Source: UBA1195 sp045598025 (lineage in GTDB: Bacteria > Bacteroidota > Bacteroidia > Bacteroidales > WCHB1-69). Taken from it: a stretch of DNA of 54,703 nt. This document shows positions 34,704-44,400 of this stretch, one piece after another. Where the stretch lies: the NCBI GenBank assembly GCA_045598025.1, contig JAZLLH010000044.1, positions 1 to 54,703 on the forward strand, read 5' to 3'. Made by a program: the position numbers and the translations under genes. Below the pieces are notes generated by a model. That model was not told the DNA's origin, ran no database searches, and worked only from the letters and a program-made list of their open reading frames with translations. Position 1 is the first letter of the stretch; each line of letters opens with the position of its first letter.

Positions 34704-34869
34704 AACGCTGCTTATTCGACGAACGAATTGCTGTTTCGCGGGTTTTATCCGGGAGTCCCAGTACGAAGTGGATCTGTTGCAGGAGGAAGGAGAGTGTATA
34801 CCTGCGTATGAAATCAAATCCGGAAAGACTTTTCATTCTTCACCTTGCGAAGGATTGTTGAATTTCAGG
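34704..34869 (+). pseudogene. Decayed fragment of an AAA+ ATPase with C-terminal DUF4143
   Basis: Two pieces in different frames recall the Bacteroidota ATP-binding protein family with DUF4143. In the first frame (34704-34754), NELLFRGFYPG matches the conserved stretch at the end of the ATPase core. In a second frame (about 34753-34869), ESQYEVDLLQEEGE, then IPAYEIKSGKTFHSS and CEGLLNFRIFF match the nuclease-like C-terminus. Full-length proteins have roughly 150 residues between these pieces, so an internal deletion plus a frameshift is inferred. No start codon or ATPase Walker region remains. Recognition is by eye from family knowledge. Confidence 0.6.
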
Positions 34870-34909
34870 ATTTTTTTCAATAAATCAGATATAACGAATC
34901 GAATAGATA

Positions 34910-35902
34910 CTAACTGTTCAGCAATTGCCACAGGGCATCCTTTACCTCGGAAATGCCCATCTGTGCATGTGCGGACATGAACAGCAGGGGCACGTCGGCT
35001 TTGAGGCTTTTCCGGATTTTTTGCAGTTCATCGGGCGGAACCAGATCGCATTTGGAAACCACCAGCAGCCGCTGCTTGTCGAGCAACTCGGGATTATACT
35101 GCTTCAGCTCGTTGAGCAGAATGTGGTACTCCTTCAGTATATCCTCCGAATCGACCGGAACCAGAAACATCAGTACGGAATTGCGTTCAATATGGCGCAG
35201 AAAGCGCAACCCCAGTCCTTTGCCTTCGGAAGCTCCTTCAATAATTCCCGGAATATCGGCCACTACGAAGGAATATTTGTCGCGATAGGGAACCATGCCG
35301 AGGTTGGGTTTCAATGTCGTGAAAGGATAATTGGCAATTTTCGGCCGGGCATTGGAAACCACGGAAATAAACGTGGATTTTCCCGCATTCGGAAATCCGA
35401 CCAGACCTACGTCGGCCAAAACCTGAAGCTCCAGTATTTTCCAACCTTCCGAACCCATTTCACCGGGTTGGGCAAAGCGGGGCGTCTGCCGTACGGACGA
35501 TTTGAAATGGGTGTTTCCCAAACCGCCTCTTCCGCCGCGCATGTAGATAATTTCCTGCTTGTCTTCCAGAATTTCGGCTTCCTTTTCAAAGGTTTCCTCG
35601 TTCTTGACCACCGTGCCCAGGGGAACTTCCACAATGACATCCTTGCCGTTTTTGCCGAAGCACTGGTTGCGTCCGCCGGCTTCCCCGTCTTCGGCCACTA
35701 AGTGCTTGGTATATTTCAGGTGCAAAAGCGTCCACAGCTGGGCATTGCCGCGCAGAATGATGTGGCCGCCACGTCCGCCGTCGCCGCCATCGGGACCGCC
35801 CTTCGGTGTCTGGGCCGTACGGGCCAGGTGTGAAGAACCGTCGCCGCCGCGTCCGGAGTGAAACCATATTTTGACGTAGTCAATGAAATTTTCGTTTTCC
35901 AT
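34910..35902 (-). CDS. obgE: Obg/CgtA GTPase
   Basis: This 330-residue GTPase is involved in ribosome assembly and stress control. The Gly-rich Obg domain (about 1-158) includes FHSGRGGDGSSH and GGDGGRGGHI. The G domain has G1 GFPNAGKST, G3 ADIPGIIEGA and a G4-type SKCDL instead of the classical NKxD. There is no C-terminal OCT domain, in keeping with the length. It starts five bases after the SDR gene, suggesting co-transcription. Confidence 0.96.
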   Translation of the reverse strand: MENENFIDYVKIWFHSGRGGDGSSHLARTAQTPKGGPDGGDGGRGGHIILRGNAQLWTLLHLKYTKHLVAEDGEAGGRNQCFGKNGKDVIVEVPLGTVVKNEETFEKEAEILEDKQEIIYMRGGRGGLGNTHFKSSVRQTPRFAQPGEMGSEGWKILELQVLADVGLVGFPNAGKSTFISVVSNARPKIANYPFTTLKPNLGMVPYRDKYSFVVADIPGIIEGASEGKGLGLRFLRHIERNSVLMFLVPVDSEDILKEYHILLNELKQYNPELLDKQRLLVVSKCDLVPPDELQKIRKSLKADVPLLFMSAHAQMGISEVKDALWQLLNS

Positions 35903-35907
35903 AATGC

Positions 35908-36729
35908 TTATGCGTTGGTAGGGGCATCCGGCTCTTTGGCCATCATATTGTAAACGACGTAGTTCAGCAGTTTTTTGCAGATGAATTTGGCAAAGTACAC
36001 CACAATGTCAGTAAAAGTTACCTGATACTGTGTCTGTTTTCGTATTCCTTTCAGGATACGTGCTGCTGTCATCTCGCTGGAAATCATTTTGCTCTCATTC
36101 CTTGGAGTGTTGCCTTGAGCAGAACCATCGGCCGTGAGGGCATGGTAGCGGATTTCAGAGGTGGTGAATCCGGGATAGGCAATCATGACGTGCAGGTCGT
36201 TTTTCAGATTTTCCAAGCGGATGGTTTCCAAAAAACCGGTTATGGCAAATTTGGAAGCGGAATAGCCCGTACGGTACGGCAGACCGTGTATACCCGCTGT
36301 CGAAGATACTCCGACCAGGCTTCCCTTAGAGGCCTGCAGATAGGGGAGAGCGTATTTGGTACAATTAACGGTGCCGAAAAAGTTGACATCCATGACTTTG
36401 TGTATGACCTGCAAATCCAGATCGTTGAAATTTGCACGCATGGAAATGCCTGCATTGCAAATCAGTATGTCTATACCGGACCATATCCGGACGGTTTCTT
36501 CTATCAGGTGGCGGCAATCTTCTTCCTTGGTTACATCGGTCACGCAATAGGCTGCATTTCCTCCTTTTTTCCGAATGTCCTCCACAATGCTTTTCAACTG
36601 GTCTTCCCTTCGGGCAGCCAGCATGACATTGGCACCGGCATCTGACAATTCCATGGCCAATGCCTTTCCTATACCGGAGGATGCTCCGGTAATGATGGCT
36701 GTTTTCTGTTTGAATGTATATCTCTTCAT
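35908..36729 (-). CDS. Short-chain dehydrogenase/reductase (SDR)
   Basis: This 273-residue classical SDR has the NAD(P) motif TGASSGIG at 14-21, NAG at 92-94, catalytic-type Ser143, and Tyr156/Lys160 in YSASK. The stretch AARREDQLKSI after the second strand, with Arg residues, fits NADP preference. The C-terminal 40 residues are hydrophobic and basic (VVYFAKFICKKLLNYVVYNMM), suggesting membrane association. It lies five bases upstream of obgE. The substrate is unknown. Confidence 0.9.
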   Translation of the reverse strand: MKRYTFKQKTAIITGASSGIGKALAMELSDAGANVMLAARREDQLKSIVEDIRKKGGNAAYCVTDVTKEEDCRHLIEETVRIWSGIDILICNAGISMRANFNDLDLQVIHKVMDVNFFGTVNCTKYALPYLQASKGSLVGVSSTAGIHGLPYRTGYSASKFAITGFLETIRLENLKNDLHVMIAYPGFTTSEIRYHALTADGSAQGNTPRNESKMISSEMTAARILKGIRKQTQYQVTFTDIVVYFAKFICKKLLNYVVYNMMAKEPDAPTNA

Positions 36730-36772
36730 TACGGTCTTTTCGAATAGAATAATACCTATCGGAAAATTACAA

Positions 36773-36780
36773 CGAAGGTA
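36773..36780 (-). promoter_or_regulatory. Possible -7 box for SDR-obgE
   Basis: TACCTTCG on the minus strand is one mismatch from TAnnTTTG. It lies 43 bases before the SDR start in the 96-base gap after yraN. Confidence 0.35.
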
Positions 36781-36825
36781 TTGTCAGAAATATTGTGTGT
36801 AAATGAAAGAATCTCATTTTTTTGT

Positions 36826-37203
36826 TCACCATTGTGGAATGAAGGCATTTTCAAAATGTTTGATTTCGGTATTCAAGGGACCGGAAAGGATGGAGATGAT
36901 ATCAAACCGGGCTTCTTTTCCCAACTGGTATTTCTGCATGAAGTAATTGGCGGCTGCAATCATGTGTTTTTGCTTGAGTGTATCAACAAAGCATTCCGGC
37001 TCTCCGTAGAGGTTGTTTTTTCTCCGTTTGACTTCGCAGAATACGATGAAAGGGCCGCTTTCTGCGATGATATCCACTTCCAGATGGTGAAACATCCAGT
37101 TGCGCGCCAGAATTTTGTAGTTTTTTTCTTCCAGAAAGCGAACGGCAATGTCTTCGCCTTCGAATCCGATGTTTCGGTGGGGAATAGGGTTGAGTATGTC
37201 CAT
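36826..37203 (-). CDS. YraN family (UPF0102) endonuclease-fold protein
   Basis: This 125-residue protein has the YraN layout: GFEGEDIAVRFLEEKNYKILARNW, then the PD-(D/E)xK-like core EVDII and FCEVKRRK, and a helical C-terminus. Family members have a restriction-enzyme-like fold with no firmly established role. It lies 36 bases downstream of the O-antigen ligase gene on the same strand. Confidence 0.9.
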   Translation of the reverse strand: MDILNPIPHRNIGFEGEDIAVRFLEEKNYKILARNWMFHHLEVDIIAESGPFIVFCEVKRRKNNLYGEPECFVDTLKQKHMIAAANYFMQKYQLGKEARFDIISILSGPLNTEIKHFENAFIPQW

Positions 37204-37239
37204 AAGTGTATTTTTTTTTATGAGTGAATGGGGCGGATT

Positions 37240-38709
37240 TTATGGTTTCGCCTCCTGTTTTTCGGTTTTTGAGCGGGCATCTTCGGCTGCCAGTATTCCC
37301 ATGACTCCGAAAACCGGAGCAGCCAGTTTTTCGGTGTCCAGAAAATTGTTCATGAAACCGTGAGTAAAATAGCTGATCAGTGCCAGTACGCATACACAGC
37401 AGAGAAGCCTTCGGAAACTTTGTCCTTCGCTTCGGTGGTAGAGTTTCATGCCTGTTGCCAGGCAACAGGCTATCAGTATGCACAGTATCAGCGTACCCGG
37501 GATTCCTTCCTCGGAGAGCAGTCCGAGATATTCGCTGTGTGCGTTGCCACCGTCACCGGCATCGGTAGTGATGATGGTCCTGTATTTGGAGTATTGGAAT
37601 GGAGCATATTGGAACTGATAGGTTCCGGGACCCCATCCCAACAGGGGTTTCTGTTTGAACATGGCAATGGCGGAAGTCCAACGGTTGATGCGTTCCACAT
37701 TGGATGCATCCGAGGAAATATTGGTCATGGACTGCAGGTGCTCCACCAGATTCTTGGACGATTCGGTGTCGTTTTTGTTCAATTTGTACATGACATCATC
37801 GGCAAAGGTCAGTATCAGTGCGGCACCGATGATGGAAACGATGGCTACGGTCCGGAAGCGGATGCGCAGCCTCATCAGAACATATACCGCAATGGCGATG
37901 ACAAGGCTCAGCCAGGCTGCTCGGCTGTATGAAAGGTACAGTCCTGTCAGTACCAGAGCGAGCAGCACGGCGGAAAGCCTGCGTATGGATTTTTTTTCAC
38001 TTTTCATGCACAGGAATCCGGGCAGCAGACAGCTGAAAAAAGCCAGCACCGCTCCATAGGCAGTGTGGTCGTTGTAATACGGGCTCATCACCCAATAAGC
38101 CACTTTGCGTACATCTCCCAGATGCATATGCTTGACAGTGGTGATACAGACCACTATACCCAATCCCAGGGCATAGCACATCAGGAATTTGAGAGCGTTC
38201 CTTTCCTGACGGAAAACCAGTTCTGCCAAAAAGAAATAGCAGGGAAGGATGAACCATAATTTGCTGAGCAGGAATTTGAAGGATACCAGTGGCATGGTGC
38301 TGTTCAGAGCGGTAACAAACATCCATGCGAGGTATACGTACAGGCAGATGGAAATGGGGTGTCGGGCCAGAGCAGACGGATACCGTTTCTCCCGGATAAT
38401 GCGCCATACGAACAGCAGCATCAGCAGAATAAGCAGGGGTTCCGAAGGAACGGACATATTGAATGCCACCGAAGGAATTTTTTCGCTGACATTAATGGAA
38501 AAAGGTATCAGCAATGCCGTCAGGTATAGGGAGGCTTCGGTGCGGAAACAGACCAGATACAATCCGATAAACACGAATACGATGTAGGGGAACCACGTCA
38601 TTTCGAATCGTACGAACAGACCGCACAACGCGATGAAGGTGGCTATGATCAGGCAGAAGGCCGATGAGGCCTTGTGCGTTTTTATCCAATCTTTTATGCG
38701 GGTTCCCAT
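37240..38709 (-). CDS. O-antigen ligase/polymerase family (Wzy_C) membrane protein
   Basis: This 489-residue protein has about 11-12 membrane segments. A large extracytoplasmic loop (about 310-385) ends in NAHSEYLGLLSEEGIPGTLI, the typical Wzy_C/WaaL region. LSYSRAAWLSLVIA is another common family stretch. Such proteins polymerise O-antigen or attach it to lipid A core at the periplasmic face. It starts seven bases after the Wzz-like gene, which strongly suggests the pair acts on surface polysaccharide. Ligase and polymerase cannot be told apart from sequence. Confidence 0.88.
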   Translation of the reverse strand: MGTRIKDWIKTHKASSAFCLIIATFIALCGLFVRFEMTWFPYIVFVFIGLYLVCFRTEASLYLTALLIPFSINVSEKIPSVAFNMSVPSEPLLILLMLLFVWRIIREKRYPSALARHPISICLYVYLAWMFVTALNSTMPLVSFKFLLSKLWFILPCYFFLAELVFRQERNALKFLMCYALGLGIVVCITTVKHMHLGDVRKVAYWVMSPYYNDHTAYGAVLAFFSCLLPGFLCMKSEKKSIRRLSAVLLALVLTGLYLSYSRAAWLSLVIAIAVYVLMRLRIRFRTVAIVSIIGAALILTFADDVMYKLNKNDTESSKNLVEHLQSMTNISSDASNVERINRWTSAIAMFKQKPLLGWGPGTYQFQYAPFQYSKYRTIITTDAGDGGNAHSEYLGLLSEEGIPGTLILCILIACCLATGMKLYHRSEGQSFRRLLCCVCVLALISYFTHGFMNNFLDTEKLAAPVFGVMGILAAEDARSKTEKQEAKP

Positions 38710-38716
38710 GTTGAGA

Positions 38717-39790
38717 TCAGGCGCGCGTGTCTTCTTCTGTTTCTTTTTCCGGTTCGTTTTTGAGTGCGGCCAGCAATTGCGAACCGATTTCAGTCAGGGA
38801 ATCCTTGCATACCAGCAGGAAAATGGCAAGTACCAGGGTGCAAAGGGTGGCTACCAGCGTGATGACCATCTTTTTGGGATAGCATTTTTTATCCGGAGCA
38901 ACCGCTCTTTCCACTACAAACTTCTGGGGTAAGGTGTAGGAGGCATCTACACGGGTGTTCTGATATTTCTGCTGATAGATTTCCTGTGCTTCTTTCAGGT
39001 AGAACAGACGGTCTCTGACAGAGACATAGAGAGGACCCCATTCTTCCAGTATGTTCAACTCTTTTTTGATGCGTTCGGCCCCGGCTGCATTCCCTTTGGC
39101 CACTTCCACGGCATACTGCTGGGTGAGCCGTTCGGACTGTGACTCGTAATCGTAGACTCCGTGACTCATGATGTGCGACAGAGAATCGGTCAGCTCCATG
39201 ATCAGTTCGTCGGTTTTTTTCATTTCGTCTTCCAAAATGTGGAAGGCTTCGATGGAACGTTGCTGGATGACCCTGCGTTTGAGGGTATCGTAATAATCGG
39301 CTATTTCGTTGGCCATATCCGCTGCCAATTGGGGATCAACATCTTCCACCGTGATTTCTACAGCCAGATTGTGCGTGCGGGAGAAACTGAGGTTCCCGGT
39401 GACGTACTTGTACAGTTTGGTCTTCCAGTATTTTGCATTGGTATCAATGTCATAGTGCCGAATCAGACCGAATTTTTCAATCAGATGGTCCTTGATTTCA
39501 CGGGATTGAAGCATCTGTATCATCTGTTCGATGTGAATGTCGTTTCCGAACTGGGTGACATCCAGGAATTCGTTATAGTTTCCTTCGGCCAGGATCAACT
39601 GGGATACCGCATTGCTGGATGTCGGAAAGACGATGACGGAAGCCTTGTATTTCGGTTTGATGAAATGAGGCGTGGAAAAAGTGAAGGAGACTACAGCGGC
39701 TGCTATCGCAACGATGAGCAGGGTTTTCCAGTTTCGGACCAGCAGAAGGATGGTATTCATGCCGGAGGTGTTGTTTTTTTTGTGTGTCAT
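38717..39790 (-). CDS. Wzz-type polysaccharide chain-length determinant
   Basis: This 357-residue protein has two membrane helices (about 19-38 and 308-330) flanking a large periplasmic coiled-coil region, the polysaccharide co-polymerase layout. The N-terminal YKASVIVFPT is typical of the Wzz domain. No fused tyrosine kinase domain is present; the C-terminus is short and acidic. It sets chain length for the polymerase, whose gene follows seven bases downstream. Confidence 0.9.
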   Translation of the reverse strand: MTHKKNNTSGMNTILLLVRNWKTLLIVAIAAAVVSFTFSTPHFIKPKYKASVIVFPTSSNAVSQLILAEGNYNEFLDVTQFGNDIHIEQMIQMLQSREIKDHLIEKFGLIRHYDIDTNAKYWKTKLYKYVTGNLSFSRTHNLAVEITVEDVDPQLAADMANEIADYYDTLKRRVIQQRSIEAFHILEDEMKKTDELIMELTDSLSHIMSHGVYDYESQSERLTQQYAVEVAKGNAAGAERIKKELNILEEWGPLYVSVRDRLFYLKEAQEIYQQKYQNTRVDASYTLPQKFVVERAVAPDKKCYPKKMVITLVATLCTLVLAIFLLVCKDSLTEIGSQLLAALKNEPEKETEEDTRA

Positions 39791-39797
39791 AGTAGGC

Positions 39798-40529
39798 TTA
39801 GATAAAAGATCGTTGTAAGATGAAAAGTGCGGGTTGTTTGTGAAGATCGGGCCGGAGGGTCTTTTTCCATCGGCCGACAGTTAAAGTACGTATGTATTCG
39901 TTTTCCAGGGTGATGTTGGCGGCTACGCAGAGACAGGTTTCGTCCTGGCATGTTTCCAACAGCAATTCCCATAAAGCATTGTTCTTATAGGGTGTCTCAA
40001 TGAATATCTGAGCGCAGGCTTCGCGGGCCGATTCGCTCTCCATTTGTCTGATTTTGTGCAGCAACTCGCTTTTTTCCTTGGGAAGATAACCATGGAAATG
40101 GAAATGTTGCCCGCAGAGTCCGGATGCCATGAGTGCGGAAAATATGGAAGAAGCGCCCATCAGAGGGATGACACGGATTCCCGCCGTTTGGGCAGCCAAT
40201 ACCAGATTGGCTCCCGGATCGGCTACGCAGGGAAGACCTGCTTCGGACATCAGTCCGATGTTGTTTCCCTGACGTATGGGCTCCAGCAGTCGGGCGCTGT
40301 CCAAGTCCCTGGTATGTTCATTCAACTCTTCAAAATGGCAGTCGTCAATGGGAAATGCAGGGTCTGTCTTGCGCAGGAAACGTCTGGCGGAACGGATTTC
40401 CTCCACCACAAAATGGCGAAGGGATTGCAGAATATCCAGGTTGTATGCCGGAACACAACGTGCAATATCTTCTCCTCCCAAAAGGGTAGGGATGAGATAG
40501 AGGCATCCTTTTTTGGGTGTTTCGGCCAT
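39798..40529 (-). CDS. RsmI-like SAM-dependent methyltransferase (tetrapyrrole methylase fold)
   Basis: This 243-residue protein has the tetrapyrrole-methylase fold. Family features are GLMSEAGLPCVADPGANLV (SAM binding), GASSIFSALMASGL and HFHGYLPK. Canonical RsmI methylates the 2'-O of C1402 in 16S rRNA and has about 280 residues with an N-terminal GNLxD motif. Here that region reads LIPTLLGGEDIARCV and the C-terminus is shorter, so this is likely the divergent second paralogue seen in Bacteroidota. It sits seven bases after sufC and seven bases before the Wzz-like gene. Confidence 0.88.
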   Translation of the reverse strand: MAETPKKGCLYLIPTLLGGEDIARCVPAYNLDILQSLRHFVVEEIRSARRFLRKTDPAFPIDDCHFEELNEHTRDLDSARLLEPIRQGNNIGLMSEAGLPCVADPGANLVLAAQTAGIRVIPLMGASSIFSALMASGLCGQHFHFHGYLPKEKSELLHKIRQMESESAREACAQIFIETPYKNNALWELLLETCQDETCLCVAANITLENEYIRTLTVGRWKKTLRPDLHKQPALFILQRSFI

Positions 40530-40536
40530 ATCTGTG

Positions 40537-41298
40537 TTATTTTTCCAGTTCGTCGCGTATCCAGTCGTATCCGTGTTCTTCCAGTTTCAGCGCCAGGGTT
40601 CTGTCTCCCGTTTTGACGATTTTTCCTTCATACAGTATATGGACAAAATCCGGTACGATGTAGTTGAGCAACCGTTGGTAGTGCGTGATGACCATCATTG
40701 CGTTGTCTTTGTTGTGCAGTTGGTTGACGCCATTGGCTACGATACGGAGTGCATCGATGTCTAAGCCGGAATCGGTCTCGTCCAGCAGGGCCAGTTCGGG
40801 TTCAAGCATGGCCATCTGGAAAATTTCGTTCTTTTTCTTTTCTCCTCCGGAAAAACCCTCGTTTACAGCGCGGTTTGACAGTTTGGCCGTCAGTTCGACC
40901 ACCTTTTTCTTTTCTTCCATGCGGGCCATGAATTCGGCCGTGGTCAGCGGTTCCTGACCGCGGTATTTGCGGATGTCGTTCAGGGCGGTGCGCATGAAAT
41001 TGCTCATGCTTACTCCCTGTATTTCAACCGGGTATTGGAACCCGAGGAAAATTCCTTCTCTGGCACGGTCTTCCACAGAGAGTTCGAGCAGATTTTTCCC
41101 TTTGTACAGAATTTCTCCCTGGGTTACTTTATAGACATCCCGACCGGCAATGACGGAAGCCAGGGTGCTTTTCCCGTTTCCGTTGGGACCCATCAGGGCG
41201 TGTTTTTCTCCTTTGTTGATGGTGAGGTTGACTCCTTTCAGGATTTCCTTTCCTTCAACAGATACATGTAAATCTTTGATTTCTAGCAATGAACTCAT
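40537..41298 (-). CDS. sufC: Fe-S cluster assembly ATPase SufC
   Basis: This 253-residue ABC ATPase powers the SufBCD scaffold for Fe-S cluster assembly. Walker A is GPNGNGKST, the ABC signature region is GFSGGEKKKNEIFQ, and Walker B LALLDETDSGLDIDAL is the SufC-specific form. The frame is open further upstream, but MSSLLEIKDLHVSVEG at 41298 is the family N-terminus. sufB and sufD are not adjacent in this window. It is the first gene of the sufC-RsmI-Wzz-Wzy run and diverges from dnaE across 194 bases. Confidence 0.96.
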   Translation of the reverse strand: MSSLLEIKDLHVSVEGKEILKGVNLTINKGEKHALMGPNGNGKSTLASVIAGRDVYKVTQGEILYKGKNLLELSVEDRAREGIFLGFQYPVEIQGVSMSNFMRTALNDIRKYRGQEPLTTAEFMARMEEKKKVVELTAKLSNRAVNEGFSGGEKKKNEIFQMAMLEPELALLDETDSGLDIDALRIVANGVNQLHNKDNAMMVITHYQRLLNYIVPDFVHILYEGKIVKTGDRTLALKLEEHGYDWIRDELEK

Positions 41299-41492
41299 TT
41301 TACATAAAACTAATGATACAAACTGCAAATTTCCATAAAATACAGATACGGAATGCAGGAAAGTCCATAAAAATTTCATCGGTATTCGTGTGGATTCCTG
41401 TTCGGGCCCATTTGCCGGAAAATTTTTCCCGTTTGCTTCTTTCCGTATTGATTTTTTTAGGACCTTTGCAACTGCTTTTAAAAACTGATCTT

Positions 41493-44400
41493 ATGCCGGA
41501 ATTCACCCATTTACATGTACATACGCAATATTCCATTTTGGACGGAATGTCAACCGTTCAGGGGCTCGTGGACAAATGCCTGCGTGTCGGAATGAACGCT
41601 TTGGCCATTACCGACCACGGTACAATGTATGGCATCAAGGAATTTTATGACTATGTCGACAAGAAGAACGGCAAGGTCAGGGATGAGATCAAGGAGATAG
41701 AGGCGGAATTGGCCGGTCTGAAGGCAACCGAAGCTCCGGGTGCAGAGGCCGTATCCCAATGTGAAGACCGTCTGGAAGCGGCTCGGAAAAAGATTTTCAA
41801 ACCCATATTCGGCTGCGAGGTCTATGTAGCCCGGCAGACGGCAACCAATCCAAAGGGAAGCCGTCTGGTGCATGAGCACAAAGAGAATGGCAGCGGCTAT
41901 CACCTGATTCTGCTGGCCAAGAATGAGACGGGTTATCACAACCTCTGCAAGATTGTTTCCTCGGCGTGGATAGACGGATACTATTCCCGTCCGCGCATCG
42001 ACAGGGAACTTCTGGAAAAATACCACGAGGGCCTGATTGTATCCTCTGCCTGTTTGGCCGGCGAAGTTCCCAAAGCCATCGCCAGCAATGATTTTGAAAA
42101 AGCCAAAGCCGCTATAATGTGGTACAAGCAGCTTTTCGGAGACGATTATTACCTTGAACTCCAGCGGCATCAGACAGACAAGCCCGGTGGCGACCGCGGC
42201 GTGTACGAACAGCAGCAGCCGGTCAACGAGGGCATACTGCGCCTGGCTGCCGAGACGGGAACCAAGGTGATTTGTACCAACGATGTGCATTTTGTGGAAG
42301 AAGAACACGGCGAAGCCCATGACCGTCTGATTTGCCTGAGCACAGGCAAAAAATGGAGCGATATCGACCGTATGCATTATACCAAGCAGGAGTGGCTGAA
42401 AAGCCCGGAAGAAATGGCTGCTATTTTTTCTGATGTTCCTGAAGCTTTGAGTAATACACAGGAAATTGTAAATAAGGTGGAATGTTTCAAATTGAAGCAT
42501 GATCCCATCATGCCTGTGTTTGACATTCCGAAGGAATTCGGAACGGTGGAGGATTACAAAACGCGTTTTTCGGAAGACGATCTGAAAGCCGAGTTTGAAT
42601 CCGACGAAGAAGGAAAGGGCCGTATCGCCAAATTAGGAGGCATTGACCGGGTATACCGCATCAAGCTGGAAGCCGACTATCTGCGCAAGCTGACGTTGGA
42701 CGGAGCCTGCAAACGTTATGGCGATCCGGTACCGGCCGACATCATGGAGCGCATTGATTTCGAGTTGAGCGTGATGCGCAACATGGGATTTCCCGGTTAC
42801 TTCCTGATAGTTCAGGATTTTATTGCCGCCGCCCGGAATATGGGTGTTTCGGTCGGTCCGGGGCGTGGTTCTGCCGCCGGTTCGGTAGTGGCATATTGTT
42901 TGAAAATTACGGATGTCGATCCGTTGAAATACGATTTGCTGTTTGAGCGTTTTCTGAATCCTGACCGTATATCTCTGCCCGATATTGATGTGGACTTCGA
43001 CGATGACGGGAGATACAAGGTACTGAATTGGATTACGGAAAAATACGGAAAAGAGCGCGTTGCCCATATCATCACCTACGGTACCATGGCGACCAAGTCC
43101 AGCATCAAGGATGTGGCGCGTGTGCAGGATCTGGACCTGAGCGAGTCCATCCGCCTGACTAAATTGATTCCGGCTAAATTTCCGGAAGACCCTCAGACGG
43201 GCAAGGCGCCAAAGGTCAATCTGAAAAACTGCCTTGAAAGGGTTCCGGAGTTGAAGGAGGCTTACGAAAAGACGGCGGAAGTTCGGGAAGTGCTGACATA
43301 TGCTTCCCAACTGGAGGGCACGGTGCGTCAGACGGGCGTGCATGCCTGCGGTGTGATTATCGGTGCGGACGATTTGACCAATTTTGCGCCCTTGTCCACG
43401 GTAAAAGACAAAGAAAGCGGTGAAGATGTGCTTGTTACGCAATATGAAGGTGCTGTCGTCGAAGATGTGGGACTGATCAAAATGGACTTTCTGGGGCTGC
43501 GTACCCTTTCCATTATCAAGGATACTTTGGACAACATCCAGAAATCCAAGGGAGAAACACTTGATATCAATGCCATACCTATTGATGACGAACTGACATA
43601 CAAACTTTTCTGTGATGGGGGTACGGTAGCTGTGTTTCAGTTTGAATCGGCCGGAATGCAGAAATATCTGCGGGAACTCCAACCCAGCAAATTTGAAGAC
43701 ATCATCGCAATGAATGCACTTTACCGTCCGGGGCCTATGGACTACATTCCCCAGTTTATCAGCCGGAAACAGGGCAGGGAACCCATTGAGTACGATATTT
43801 CCATCATGGAAAAGTACTTGAAGGAGACCTACGGTATCACGGTGTATCAGGAACAAGTGATGCTGCTGTCCCGTCTGTTGGCCAATTTTACCCGAGGTGA
43901 ATCCGATACTCTTCGGAAAGCCATGGGCAAAAAACAAAAGGACAAACTGGACAAGTTGAAGCCCAAATTCATTGAGCAGGGAAAAGTCAACGGGCATGAC
44001 GAAAAGGTTTTGGAAAAAATATGGGCAGACTGGGAAAAATTTGCTTCCTATGCCTTCAACAAGTCGCATGCCACCTGCTATTCCTGGGTGGCTTACCAGA
44101 CGGCTTACCTGAAAGCCCATTATCCGGCCGAATTCATGGCAGCCAACCTTACCCACAACCAGAGTGATACCGAAGAAGTGGCCAATTTGACGGCCGACTG
44201 CAAACGCATGAAAATTTCCATGCTCGGACCCGATATCAACGAGTCGGATCTGACCTTCACCGTCAACAAAAAAGGTGAAATCCGCTTCGGACTTGCCGCA
44301 CTGAAAGGATTGGGGGAATCGGCTGCCGATTCTATAGTGCATGAAAGAAACGAGAATGGTCCTTATACTTCTGTGCTGGACTTTTTGAAAAGAGTCAACC

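Noticed and set aside
34673..34861. Small independent gene after the tRNA terminator
   Set aside because: The frame overlaps the ATPase relic and its own translation has no sense; decay of a larger gene explains the region better.
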